This document shows, piece by piece, positions 34,266 to 46,824 of a DNA stretch of 64,000 bases. The notes beneath the pieces were generated by a model. That model saw only the letters and a program-made list of their open reading frames with translations, had not been told where the DNA came from and made no database searches. The stretch is from Solanum dulcamara (lineage: Eukaryota; Streptophyta; Magnoliopsida; Solanales; Solanaceae), in assembly GCF_947179165.1 (NCBI RefSeq), contig NC_077248.1, positions 50,423,232-50,487,231 of the forward strand. Reading direction: 5' to 3'. How positions within the stretch are numbered: the first letter of the stretch is position 1; each line of letters begins with the position of its first letter. Position numbers and translations under genes: made by a program.

Positions 34266-37200
34266 TGTTACACCCCACACTCTGGAGCTCAGAATATCTC
34301 TTAAGCTTCTTAGAAGTTATCATGTGAGCCGGATAATCTATAACACTATCAAACAACTCTAAGAAGGGAGTATGTGATATCCCTTAGAAGGAAGGATTGG
34401 AAATAGGGTCATGAGAAGTCGGAAGGAGTTGGAGGCCAAGTAATGAGTTGTGGGACTTGACTTACCTACGTAAGCCACTAACTTAGAAGTTTTACACACT
34501 TGAGATACTTGAGTATATACCAAGCTTGCGTAGCAAGGAATACACGGGTTCTTAAAGTAAGACGAGATTACGAACTCACAAAAAGGGACAAAAGCGACAC
34601 ATGGCAGCAAAAGGAGGTGCCATGTGGATGCGTGGGAAAGTGACACATGGAAGAAGGTGACCCACCTACTTGGGGTCAAGTAGGTAACAACCTGCTTGGG
34701 GGTGGGCCCCACCAAGGACACGTGGCAGCCTAGAAGACATGGCATAGATACGTGGCCCAATAGGGGTTAAACACGTGTCACCCTTAGGGGATGACATGTT
34801 TCACCTCCTAAGGGAGTGTATATACACATGTAAATATGGATAAACTTCAGTTTTTACTTCAATTATTCATCCTTGGCTTAAGAAAGTGGAGAGAAAACGT
34901 GAGAGTTGGAAGAAAGGCAGCAACGGGTTTGGTTAATTAAAGGTAAGCCTCCAAATTTTTTTCTGTGAATTAATTATTTAAGGTATACTATGGTGATATA
35001 TAGGTGTTTAATAAAGTAAAATCTCATTTTGGGGCAGCAAGGAAGAGATACAAACAGTCCGCTAATTTTCAGCATATTAAGAGAACTTCCGAGACAAGTT
35101 TTGGAAAGTTTTAGCAAGGTATGGCTTGGTTCTATTCTCCCACATTTTGGTAAGTGTTTGTAAATTATATGAAGGATTTAATTATGTAAAGTTTCTTTTT
35201 GGAGCTGCATCAAAAGGGTAACAAGCAGCCACGAAATTTCAGCTGCAACTAGAGAACTTCCGAGGTGAATTTGGCAAGCTTTGGCCAATTTCGGGTAAGG
35301 TAAGGGTTTTTATTTCAATTTGGATTTTATTGTGTGGTTATAGAGTGTATTACACATCTTATATGTGGCTGGAACTATAAAAATTTCACAAGGATGCTTG
35401 ACGTTGGAAACAAACTAAACTAAGGCCGTCATAGTTAAATCGAATGTCGAGTAGGGTGTTGTGGCTGTTGTGTTGGGCTTGCAGGTGATTTTATTATGTG
35501 TTGCAGGGATGTAAAACGTTACAAAAGGTGTGTGGGATCTTTTGGTTTCAGCCACACTACCCTCCGTTCCGTACGGCTAAAGGTTTTACGCAATAACGAA
35601 TAAAAACCCTATTTTGATATCATAGTTTTAAGCGAGTTGGTTGGAGGTTGTATTGTGTAATGTTGCCATGTTTTAATTGTATATGAGCTGCTGATTGTTG
35701 TTTTTGGTTGTCTGTAGTAACTTAGAGTGTAATTATAAGTTCAGATAGGGCATGTTATAGGAGAGATGCTGCCTGATTTCCGTTAACCCCGTAACTAACA
35801 AATAAACTAGTCAAGAAGAGAAAATAAGGAAATGATTCCTATGGATGCTTGATTTTGGATTAAGGGGATGGAGAGTTGAAAGTTATTAATATCATTATTA
35901 CTTTCGTGTTAAATAGGTTCAGAGGACGACGAGACAAGCACGGTTAAGAAGAATCCATAAGAGGTACGTAAAGCTATCTCTCTTTCCTTTTGGCATGTCT
36001 TCAAGTTAAGTAATGAATGATATGAGCTTGAGGGTAAATCTACTCATAAATTCTAAGCGCAATTCACGACCTTTATTTACTTCTTAATGAAAGAACTCTT
36101 ACAGTAATTGAACTAGGACTTCTCAAGCCTTTACATACGTTAGGAAGTGAGGAGTACATAAAGTCTATTTTTTTTTCTTTTGGCATGTTTTAGTCGTAAG
36201 TGGATTGTGTATGTAATATGGGAATAATTCCATTCATAGAACCCCAAGTATAGTTCGTCAATCTTATTTACTTCTTGGTATTAGAACTCCTGCGATAGTT
36301 GAGTTATTGTCTTGTAAGCCTCTTACATGATGAAAAGTATTATACGTGAAGCCTATCCCTTCCTTTTCTTGAAATGGCTTAATGTAAGTGAAACGATGTG
36401 TGATATGAGTTACAGATAGTTCCATTTATAATTTTTGTGTGTGACTCATGACTTGTACTCACTTTTAAATGATAAGGGCCTTAAAGTAGTTGAACTATGA
36501 CCCTCGAGCCTTCTGCATACTGAATGATGATTGGATGTGTAAGCTCCTATACCTAGAGGCTCTTTGACATATCTTATGATGATATTTGGGAGATGTCTAA
36601 TATATTACCAAGTTTTACGTACACGTATATGTATTATTATATTATATAAGGATCGGGCCATACGTTCCTCGGCACTAACATATTATATAAAGAAAGATCG
36701 GGCCATACGTTCCTCGGCACTAACGTGTTATATGTATAGGGATCGGGCCATATGTTCCTCGGCACTAACATATTATATGTATGGATCGGGCTGAATGCTC
36801 CTCGGCACTAACCTGATATATATATATGGATCAGTTTGTACGTTCCACAGCGCTAATAGTATGCATATGCCTATGATGATAAAATGATTCATTTATTACA
36901 CCGAGTCCCCGAGCGGGCTGGATACAGTATGTGATACTGGTATACATGACCTTATTTTGTAAGATGCAGGTACAATACTCTGTTAAATTTGATACTTGTC
37001 CCCTGCACCCCTATGGTAACTGTAATTTTCTTATGATGTTTTGTACTTTACATACTCAGTACATATGTCATACTAACCCCCCTTTCTTCGGGTGGCTACG
37101 TTCATGCCCGCAGGTGCAGACACAGGTTTTGGCAGTCCGCCAGCTTAGGATTTCGTTCAGCCAGTTTTGAAGAAGCTCCATTGTACCGGAGCCGAGTTTG

Positions 37201-37512
37201 GTACTTAGTATTGGATTTATATATTTGCTTATTCTGGGGTACGACAAGGGACCTGTCCCTCCATAAGATATAGTTGCTATTCTTAGAGGTCTGTAGACAT
37301 ATGTATGTGGGTCATTTGTAAGTTGTTCTAGTTGTGCGTATACGGCATGTTGTAACATTATTACACTATGGCAGCCTTATCGGCTTGTATGTTTTCTTAT
37401 TTGTTGGTACACTAAGAGTCAAATAGGAAATAGGTTTACTTATAATTGGCAGGGGTACATGTGTGTGTCCAGTTTGGGCACCTGTCATGATTTACGGGAT
37501 TGGGTTGTGACA
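34266..37512 (+). mobile_element. Family B 3' LTR, full length (~3.25 kb)
   Basis: It starts TGTTACACC and ends GGTTGTGACA at 37512. The 3' half matches the truncated 5' LTR. A likely promoter is GTGTATATACACATGTAAAT near 34814. The antisense 133-codon frame at 34359-34760 lies inside and has no protein signature. Its beginning is also seen fused into the family A element at 9091-9496. Confidence 0.9.
36651..36860. repeat. Tandem repeat of ~45 bp in family B 3' LTR (5 units)
   Basis: Units start at 36651, 36696, 36741, 36784 and 36829 (spacing 45, 45, 43, 45), the counterpart of the array at 30140. Copy number is the same in both LTRs. Confidence 0.95.
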
Positions 37513-39260
37513 GTGACCTCTACGATCCCAGTTCACGAGCTATGACCATGAGTACAGTCCATACTGCCCATCGTGGTAGAAGCCTCAAAACTTAATGGGT
37601 CATGGGTGTGGACTATGAGAGGAACCATATGTCATAGTAGGCACCACGGCCCATGGTAGACCCCTTGGAGGACACCTTTCTCAGACTATTAGGCAACTTC
37701 TCACTACACCCACCACTACGGTCCATAGTAACCTTCACGAACCGTGGTGGGTCTCATGGGAGGTACACTTACAAAACCTTTGTTCTAAAAAAAGGCAGAC
37801 ACCACGACCATGACCACGGCCCATATTGGCCATCATGTGTCATGGTGGAGGCCCATCCAGGTGCCCGAATCCAGTTTTAGTTGGGGGTATTTTGGCCATT
37901 CTTTATGTTTCATTAATGAATGTGGATGATATTTGGGAGTTTATTCTAACCAATTAACTATCCTAAGCCCTCCTAACCTTCTCATTCTCACCCTAACTCT
38001 CTAATCAAAAAACCTTCTCTCTAAAAGTGTGCTCTCCAAGTTTCCTTTTTTTCAAGTGAATTCTAAGGATTTCTTCAAGGTCAAGCTTCTATTCTATGCA
38101 ATTTAGGACTTATAAAGGTCAAAGTATGTGGTAATGCATCCTTGGGCTCTTTTCACCCATGAAATCCCAAAGTTTTCTTCTCAAAGCTTTTATGATTTCT
38201 TCTTCTAAAAGCCCTAATTTCAAGATTTGTATTGGGTCTTCTTAAATATGATATATTTTAATGCTATCAGCTTAATTATGCATAATTCATATTACATTGC
38301 ATGATTTCAAGATGAACTTCAAAGATATATGATTATGCTAGTTCCAAGAATGATTTATAAGTTATGATCATCATTTTCAAGTTATTTCAATAAAAATTTT
38401 ATGAATGATATTCAAAGATGCTTTAAGCAAAGAAAGTTATGAATGATGTTTCAATGATGCTATAAGCAAAGAACTTATGTCGTAATAAGGAAAATTCTTG
38501 CATAATTATGTTAAAGAATTTAAAGGTTGTGATGGAATTTCCTCACACACTCATGATGAAGTTAATAGATGAGTTATTCTTATGTTATTTTATAAAGATG
38601 GATTGATATCCATTATTATCTTTCCTAATGATGTTAATGACTTTGTTTTCATAAAAGTTCCATTAGAATAATAACTTAGCACCAAGAGGACTTCAAGGTA
38701 AGGTTCGGTCCGATAGCCATTGTAGCTACCCAAGGGAATCCTAGAAGAAACCTTTAGTCCCTAACTACATTTTACACGTAGATTTTAAGATGTTAATATG
38801 GAGAAGCTAGTGGATCCACATATAGCCTAGTTAAAGAGAGTACTATGATGGAGTATAACCTGGCAAGGTAGCCTCCCTATTCTCAATATAAGGATCATCG
38901 GATTACATGAAATAGTCCGTATGGTCTTAAGTGTCGGTTAAGGTCCTATCCCACACCAGTTGAAGAAAAATTATAAAGTTCTCATGATGAGGATGTTTTA
39001 GATGCATTGACTAATGAGTTAAATGTTTTCATGGTTTTATTTATGTTTAAGATATTGGTCTAGCATCCCATGACTCATAATGATTATGTCCTATGTCTAT
39101 TGTTCATGCATACTTCTCACATACTTAGTGCATTACATGTGCTAATGCATACTTTTTGCATATATTATATCATAATGTCGGGATGGATGATCATTGCACA
39201 CCTCCTATTTGTAAGTAGAGTTGAGCCTAGACTAGCACTTCTGGTGAGTCCTCAAGCTTC
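37513..39260 (+). mobile_element. Family A 5' LTR of the + strand element, truncated at both ends
   Basis: It aligns with 43347-45110 of the 3' LTR. It begins immediately after the family B LTR end, ~40 bp inside the LTR. It ends at ~39260, where sequence changes mid-LTR into gag, so the last ~320 bp of LTR, the primer site and the start of gag are missing. Confidence 0.85.
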
Positions 39261-39680
39261 AAGAACAAGAAGGAGTCTAAGAAGGCTCAAACCGATGTTG
39301 ATAACTTCTCTCATGGTAGGTCTGAAAATAGTGGCCGTCCTCAATTTTGTCAAAGGTATTTAGGATAATCTTCATCTTACACTCTGGCTCCAAAATTTGA
39401 TAAGGACAAGGTTTTAAATCCTAAGGCACAAGAAGGACCTCCGAGTAGTTAAGCTTTTCCTTCATGCTAAAAGTGTAGGAAAAACCAAAGGGGAGAGTGC
39501 ATAGCAGGATTGGATGTGTGCTATAGGTGTGGAAAGTTAGTTCATCATTCGAGGGAGTGTAGGAGTGGTGCTAGATCCCAGACTCAGACTCAGGTGACCG
39601 ATCATTCGGATCAGTGTGCTACTACTTTGGGTGGCGGTCAATTTTAGAACAAAATTTATTCTCTTCAGTCTCATCAAGAG
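39261..39680 (+). pseudogene. Family A gag, C-terminal part with zinc knuckle
   Basis: The translation contains KNKKESKKAQTDVDNFSHGR, then an intact CCHC knuckle CYRCGKLVHHSREC at 39519-39560. The upstream capsid part is absent because of the LTR-gag junction. Stops are present near 39360 and 39450. Confidence 0.85.
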
Positions 39681-40074
39681 TTGAAGGATTCCCCAGACGT
39701 TGTGACTAGTATGTTGAAAGTCTTCGACTTTGATGCTTATGCATTGTTAGATCCAGGTGTTATTCTATCATTTGTTACTCCTTATCTTGCTATACGATTA
39801 ATTATTAGTCCAGAGATCTTGTTAGAGCCTTTTTTAGTTTATACTTATGTACCTGGTGATTCAGTTTTGGCTAAAAGAGTCTATAGAAATTATTCGGTTT
39901 CAGTTTTTCATAAAGTCACCTCAGCTGACCTTTAGAGCTTGTACGACCAATTTCAATGTTATTCTCAAAATGGATTGGCTTCGTATATGTTATTCTTCTA
40001 TATGTTGTAGGACCCGTGTGGTCAAGTTTTAGTTTCTATATGAACCAGTCCTAGAATGGAAAGGTAGTAATTTT
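39681..40074 (+). pseudogene. Family A protease
   Basis: The frame 39681-39935 reads SPDVVTSMLKVFDFDAYALL, then DPGVILSFVTPYLAIRL. The active-site triad is DPGV instead of DPGA-like. A frame change follows near 39930 and stops near 40010. Confidence 0.85.
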
Positions 40075-41110
40075 ATGTTTAAGGGTCAATTCATTTCATG
40101 CCTTCAAGCTCAGAAAATGATTTCCAAAGGTTACATTTATCATCTAGTCCGATTTAGAGATACCAATTCCAAAGCTCCTACTCTTGAGTCAGTTTTAGTT
40201 GTTAATGAATTTTCAGAAGTTTTTCCTAATGACCTTCTGGGCATTCATTCCAAAAAGGAAATGGACTTTGGTATCAATCTTCTTTTTCATACTCAGCCTA
40301 TCTCTATTCCTCCTTATCAAATGGCCCCGGTAGAGTTGAAAGAATTAAAAAATTAGTTGAAGGATTTATTGGATAAGGGTTTCCTTAGACCAAGTATCTC
40401 TCCATAGGATACTCTGGTTCTCTTTGTTAGAAAGAAGGATGGTTTCTTCGTATGTGTATTGATTACCGGCAATTGAACAAGGCCACATTTAAGAATAAGT
40501 ATCCCATTTCAAGGATTGATAAATTGTTCGATCAACTTCAAGGACCAAGCTAGTTTTCAAAGATTGATCTTTGATCGAGTTATTATCAACTCCGAGTAAG
40601 GAAATGTAACATTCTAAATATGGATTTTAGAACTCGATATGGTCACTTTGAATTCCTGGTTATGTCTTTTGGACTAATGAATGCTCCTGCAGCTTTTATG
40701 GATTTAATGAACCAAATATTCCAGCAACACTTGGATATGTTCGTGATTATATTCATTGATGATATTTTGATCTATTCTCAGAGTAAGAAAGAGAATGCCG
40801 ATCATTTGAGGATTGTATTGAAAATTCTCAAGGATGGTCAGTTGTTTGCTAAGTTTAGTAAGTGTGAATTTTTTTTGAGGTCATTTGTTTTCCATGTCCA
40901 TTTTGTCTCTAGTGAGGGTATTATGGTTGATCCTAAGAAGATCGAAGAGGTTAAGCATTAGAGTAGACCGTTGTCCCCTTTTGATATTCATAGTTTCTTG
41001 GGCTTAGCAAGTTATTATAGATAGTTTGTGGAAGGTTTTTCTTCCATTGCATCTCCCTTGACAACTTTGACTCAAAAAAAGATGAAATTCCAATGGTTTG
41101 AGTCTTGTGA
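40075..41110 (+). pseudogene. Family A reverse transcriptase
   Basis: Frames 40075-40356 and 40620-40961 give [20 protein letters not shown], then [20 protein letters not shown], then [20 protein letters not shown] and the intact catalytic [10 protein letters not shown] near 40760. Stops at ~40356, ~40410 and 40962 and a one-base shift near 40440 break it. It is better preserved than the minus-strand copy. Confidence 0.9.
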
Positions 41111-41520
41111 GAAAAGTTTTAAGAGTTGAAGAATAGACTTACTTTCGTGGTGGTGTTGACTTTGCTAGAAGGTTTTGATGGTTTTATTTTCTATTGTGAT
41201 GCTTCATGAGTTGGTCTTAATTGTATATTAATGCAGAATGGTAAAGTGATAGCCTATTCTTCTAGCAAATCAAGCTACATGAAAAGAACTACCCAACCTA
41301 TGAATTTGAGGTAGAAGTTTTGGTATTTGCTTTGAAGTTGTGGAGACACTATTTGTATGATGTCCATGTGGATGTATTCACCGATCGCAAGAGTTTGAAA
41401 TATGCATTCACTCAAAAGGATTTGAATCTTCGACAAAAGATATGGCTTGAATTATTGAAGGATTATGACATGAGTGTACTATAACATCTAGTAAAGGTAA
41501 ATATAGTTGTCGATGCTCTT
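41111..41520 (+). pseudogene. Family A RNase H
   Basis: Discontinuous frames contain FDGFIFYCDAS, KNYPTYEFEVEVLVFALKLW, YLYDVHVDVFTDRKSLKYAF and LNLRQKIWLELLKDYDMSVL. The catalytic aspartates of 'YCDAS' and 'FTDRKSL' are visible. Several frameshifts. Confidence 0.8.
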
Positions 41521-43040
41521 AGTAGATTGTCCATGAAAAGTATTGCCCATGTTGAGGATTAGAAGAAAGAGCTTGTTCGAGATGTCCATAGATTGGCCCA
41601 TTTGGGTATTCAATTGGTTGACTCTGAGGATGGTGGGGTTATTGTGCAAAATGGCTTTGAATGGTCTTTGGTAGCAGATGTTAAGGCAAAACAATATAGT
41701 GATCCTAATTTGGTTGAGTTGAAGAAGGTGGTCACCGAAAAAGCCATTGAGGCCTTGTCCCAAGGGGTAGATGGTGTTTTAAGGTATCGAGGTTGATTGT
41801 GTGTTCCCAATGTTGATAGTTTGAGGGAGATGATATTGTTCGAGTTTCATAATTTGTAGTACTCTATTCATCAAGGTTCCACAAAGATGTATGATGATTT
41901 AAGGGAAGTGTATTGGTGGAATGGCATTAAAAGGGATATTGCAGAGTTTGTGTCTAAGTATCCAAATTATCAATATGTAAAAGTTGAGCATCAAAAACTG
42001 GGAGGCTTGGCTCAAGATATTGAGATTCCTACTTAAAAGTGAGAACCCTTGAATATGGACTTCGTTATAGGCTTGCCTCGTGCTCGTAGGCAACATAATT
42101 CGATTTGGGTGGTTGTTGACCAAATGACTAAGTTGACTCATTTTTTTTCTTTTAAGACCTTATATTCAGCAAAGGGTTATGATATATTATATATACAAGA
42201 GTTGGTTAAGATTTATGGTGTTCCATTGTCTATCATTTCGAATTGAGGTACTCAGTTTATATTTTAGTTTTGGAGATCTTTCTAAAAAGGTCTTGGTACT
42301 CAAGTAAAGGTTAGTACAGCTTTTCACCCACAGACAGATGGACAGGCCAAGTGCACCATTAAGACCCTAGAGGACATGTTGAGAGCATGTGTTATGGACT
42401 TCAAAGGAAATTGGGATGATTATTTGTCATTGATAGAGTTTTCCTATAATAATGGTTACCATTCCATCATTCAGATTGCTCCATTTGAAGCCGTGTATGG
42501 TAGAAGGTATAGGTATCGTATTGGTTGGTTTAAGGTTAGTGCATGAGACTATAGAAAAGGAAGGGTTATTAGAGAAAATTGAAGACATCCTAAGTCAACA
42601 AAAGTCCTATTCGGATTAAAGAAGAAGAGAACTTGAATTTAAGATGAATGATTGGGTTTACTTGAAAATTTCATCCAAGAAGGGTGTGATGTGTTTTGTT
42701 AAGAAAGGGAAGCTAATTCCCTTTTATATTGACCCATATCAGATTTTAAGGTGGATTGGCAAAGTTGCATATAAGTTTGAGTTTCCTTTTGATTTGGTAT
42801 CGGTGCATCCGGGGTTTCATGTGTCTTTATTGAGGAAGTTTGTTGGTGATCCTAGCCCCATTGGATAGCATTGATGTAAAAGAGAGTCTTTTATATGAGG
42901 AAGTTCCGGTTGTTATCCTAGACCGGCAAGTTAGAAAGTTGAGGAACAAAGAAGTACCTTCAGTTAAAATTTTATGGAGGAACCAAAAAGTTATGGGTTC
43001 TACCTAGGAAGCCGAAGCCGATATGATGTTCTGATATCCT
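41521..43040 (+). pseudogene. Family A integrase
   Basis: The linker frame 41593-41796 (VADVKAKQYSDPNLVELKKV) leads to the zinc region near 41860-41990 (HQGSTKMYDDLREVYWWNGI), where both zinc cysteines read tyrosine (SKYPNYQYV). The core is at 42049-42246 (NMDFVIGLPRARRQHNSIWV) and continues near 42320 (TAFHPQTDGQAKCTIKTLED). The C-terminal domain is at 42644-42868 (KKGKLIPFYIDPYQIL, VHPGFHVSLLRKFVGDPSPI) and runs to ~43030. Stops and shifts make it inactive. Confidence 0.85.
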
Positions 43041-43307
43041 CATCTCTTTCCATTCGTTCCAAGTTGAGGTACTTAGTTCCTTCATGATCCATTCATCCCA
43101 AACCATATATTTCAGTCATTCTCATTTTTTCATATGCATTCATGTTCATGAAATGAGTTTTAAAGTCATTTTTAGCTTGAGATTGAATATTTCATGTTGT
43201 ATGCACTTTTGAGATGTTTAGCGTTCATGTTGGGCTGTTATGTTCCTTTTCTCTCCCATTCAGGCTAGTTTGAGTCTCATTCAAGAATGAATGTTTTCCT
43301 AGGTGAG

Positions 43308-45431
43308 TCATAAAATGAGGTTCAAAAGAAGTTTACAAGAAAATCTCAACTTTTGCATCAGGTGACCTCTACCAACTCAATTCACGAGCTATGAACACGA
43401 GTACGAGTCATACTTCCTATCATTGTGGAAGCCTCAAAACTTAATGGATCATAGGTGTGGGCCAGAGAGGCACCACATGCCTTAATGGGTACCACGAGTC
43501 ATGGTGGCCCCTATGGTAGACACTCTCCTCAGATCCCTAGGCATCCTTCTCACCATGTCCACCACCACGGACCGTGGTGACTTTCACAGACCGTGGTGGG
43601 TCTTGTGGGAGGGACCCTTACAAAACCCTTGTTCCAAAAACCAAAGGCAGACACCAAGACCATGACCACGGCCTGTATTGGCCATCACGGGTCATGGTGG
43701 AGGCCCGTTCAGGTGCCCGAATCCATTTTTAGTTGGGTATATTTTGGCAATTTCCTATATTTCATTATTGAATATGGATGATTTTTTGGAGTTTATCCTA
43801 ACTTATTAACTACCCTAAGTCCTCCTAACCCTCTTATTCTCACCCTAACTCTCTAATAAAAAAAATCCTCTCTAAAAGTGTGTTCTCCAAGTCCCCTTCT
43901 GCCTCAAGTGAAATCTAAGGATTTCTTCAAGGTTAAGCTTTTATTCTCTGCAATTTATGGTTGCTAAAGGTCAAGGTATGTAGGAATTCATCCTTGGGCT
44001 CTTTTCATTGATGGAATCCCAAAATTTTCTTCTCAAATATCTAATGATTTCTTCTTCTAAAAGCCTTAATTTCATGATTTGCACTGGATCTTCTTAATTA
44101 TGATATATTTCAATGCTCTTAGCATAATTATTCATAATTCACATTACATTTCATGATTTCAAGATGAATTTCAAAGACCTATGTTATTTGTTAGTTTAAA
44201 GCATTGTTTATAAGTTATGATAATTTTTAGGTTATTTCAATGAAAGTTTTATGAATGATATTCAAAGATGTTTTAAGCAAAGAAAGATATGAATGACGTT
44301 TCAATGATGTTTTAAGCAAAGAAGTTATGGTTCAATAAGGATAATTCTTGCACAATCATGCTAAAGAAGTTAAAGGTTGTGATGGAATTTCCTCACACGC
44401 TCATGATGAAGTTAATAGATGAGTTATTCTTATGTTATTTTATAAAGATTGATTGATATCTATTATTATATTTTCTAATGATGTTAATGACTATATTTTC
44501 ATAAATGTTCCTTTGGGATAATGACTTAACACCGAGAGGGCTTTAAGGTGGAGTTCAGTCCGATAGCTATTGTAGCTACCCAAGGAAATTCTAGTAGTAA
44601 TCTTTAGTCTCTAACTACATAGCCCACGTCGGTTTAAAAATATTAATATGGCAAAGCTAGTGGATCCACATATAGCCTAGTTAAAGAGAGTACCATGACG
44701 GAGTATACCCTGGCAAGGTAGCCTCCCCCTTCTTGATATAGGGATCATCAGATTCCATGTAATAGTTCTCATGGTCTTAAGTGTCGGTTAAGATCCTATC
44801 CCACACCAGTTAAAGAAAATTTATGAAGTTCTCATGGTGATGATGTTTTTGATGCATTGACCAATGAGTTAAAAGTTTTAATATTTTTGTGGTTTTATTC
44901 ATGTTTGAGATATTGGTCTTGCATCCCATGACTCATATTGATTATGTCCTATGTCTATTGCTCATGCATATTTCTCACATACTTAGTGAATTTCATGTAC
45001 TAACTAATATGTTTTTCCTATATTGTATCATAATACAGGGATGTATATCGCACACCTTCTATTCGTGAGTAGAGTTGAGCTTAGACTAGCATTTATGATG
45101 AGTACTCATGCTTCGAGGGAAAGACCCTTTGTTTTCACTTGCGTCATTTGACTATTTCATTCTCTTATGTTTTCATGGGTGAGTTAGGAGCTTGTCTTAC
45201 GCCCTCATCCAGTTTTTAGGGACATGTTGGATGTTTAGATTCTACGTTGTCTTTCATTCCGTATTTTGAGATTTATGCTTTATTTTGAGACTATGCTTCC
45301 ATGTCTATGCTTTATCTTATATTACTTGTTTACCTTATGTATGTTCATGAATGATATGCAAAGAGGCTTGATTGGGGTCCTCCGAGATTCTAGTCATTGT
45401 GTTGCTCCTAGGGCCTAGCTTGGGTCGTGAC
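43308..45431 (+). mobile_element. Family A 3' LTR (~2.1 kb)
   Basis: A degenerate polypurine region (CCTAGGTGAG) ends at ~43307, and the LTR runs to GGGTCGTGAC at about 45431, the family terminus with its last CA mutated. It matches 37513-39260 from position 43347. It contains a 17-base palindrome, CACCACGGACCGTGGTG, at 43563-43579. Confidence 0.85.
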
Positions 45432-45435
45432 TTTG

Positions 45436-46360
45436 GGTCTATTATCTAGGTAAATGGAGAGATAGATTAGGATTTCACTTTGTGCATTGGTGCAGGGTGT
45501 ATAAAATGGAGGCTCACACTCAGAGTGTTGTGTGATAAGAAGGTGCCACCTAAATTGAAAGGAAAGTTCTACATAGTAGGGGAAGACTTATTATGTTGCA
45601 TGAGGCGAAGTTTTGATCTATCAAGAACTCTCACATTTAGAAGATAAAGGTGGCGCATATGAGGATATTGCAATGGGTGTGTGGGTTTACTAGGAGAGAT
45701 AAGATTAAAAATAAAGATATCTGAGACAAGGTGGAAGTGATTTCAATGGAAGAAAAAATGTGAAAGTGAGGTTGAGATGGTTCGGACATGTGATGAGGAG
45801 ATGTACGGATGGTTCAATATGAAGTGTGAGAGATTGGATATGGATTATTTTTAGATAGGTAGAGGTATATTGAAGAAGTATTGGGGAGAGAAGATTACAT
45901 AGGATATGGCACAGTTGTGGCTTACCGAGTACATGACCTTAGATAGAAAGACATAGAGGATGTGAATTAGGAAAGAAGACTAGTACGTAGGAGTGTGTCC
46001 ATGCTAGTAGGTAAGAGTGCATTTTCTTGATGCCCGTACTAGTAATCATAGTGTTATGCTTGTAGTTTCTTGTTCTTCAATTTTTGTTGTTATTTTTTAT
46101 TTTGTGTAATTCGATTGTAATATTATTTGGTAATAATATTATTTTCCTACTATCTGTTATTTTGTTACTACGTACCGACTATATCTTGTAATTCCATTAC
46201 ATCTTTTTGTAGTCTATTTTTGTTTTGAGTCGAGGGACTATTGAATACAATCTCTCTACCTCACATTTGAGATAGAAGTAAAGTTTCCACACACTATATC
46301 CTCCCGAAACCTCACTCCGTGTGAATTAAGTGAGTATATTGTTGTTCTTGTAATTAATTA
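45436..46360 (+). mobile_element. 5'-truncated RTE-type LINE
   Basis: The last part of the ORF is recognisable in broken frames: QWVCGFTRRDKIKNKDI near 45670 corresponds to the plant RTE signature RWMCGHTRxDKIRN, followed by WFGHV-like sequence near 45778 and MTLDRK-like sequence near 45935. The 3' UTR ends with the Solanaceae tail (CTCTCTACCTCACATTTGAG, CACTATATCCTCCCGAAAC, then TTGTTGTTCTTG at ~46340). It starts right at the end of the family A LTR. No target duplication found. Confidence 0.75.
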
Positions 46361-46824
46361 TAGAAACTAAAAGTATACATTTTGTAAGAACATCATGAAC
46401 CACACGTTTGATAAAATTATTAATATTATAAATATAATACATAAAATTATTCATATGTTTGAAAAAAAAAACTTCAGTTCTAACTAAATAAATGAATGAC
46501 ATGCAATATGAAATAACAAGTCAAAACTAATAAAGCAAATAAATTGAAATAAAAATATAACATAAATTCAAAATGTTAAAAAATATAATACTCTTACATC
46601 AAATTCTAATTATAAGATAAAATAAATTTTATCATAACTTAAGTAAATATAATTCAATAGAACAGGAAAACATAAGTCCATAATCTCATTTAATAATGAA
46701 ATTTTGTTTTAATTCAAAAACTAGAATAATAACACAATTATGCTAAATGGAGAAGAAATGAAAAAGTTCTAAAAATAACCTTGAACTATCCGAAAAGGTT
46801 TAAATATGCCCCTCATTCATCTAT
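46361..46824. other. AT-rich intergenic stretch
   Basis: No gene seen. The last ~60 bp (from about 46768, AAAATAACCTTGAACTATCC) look like the outer end of the same element family as the inverted repeat that follows, a part not mirrored on the right side. Confidence 0.4.

Noticed and set aside
34359..34760. Antisense open frame of 133 codons
   Set aside because: It lies wholly inside the family B LTR; composition is unstructured, Cys/His/Ser-rich and without any motif. An incidental frame.
45436..46360. A host gene encoding a short basic protein
   Set aside because: The peptide fragments match the C-terminal part of plant RTE-type LINE RT, and the sequence ends in the typical LINE/SINE tail, so it is a retroelement relic.
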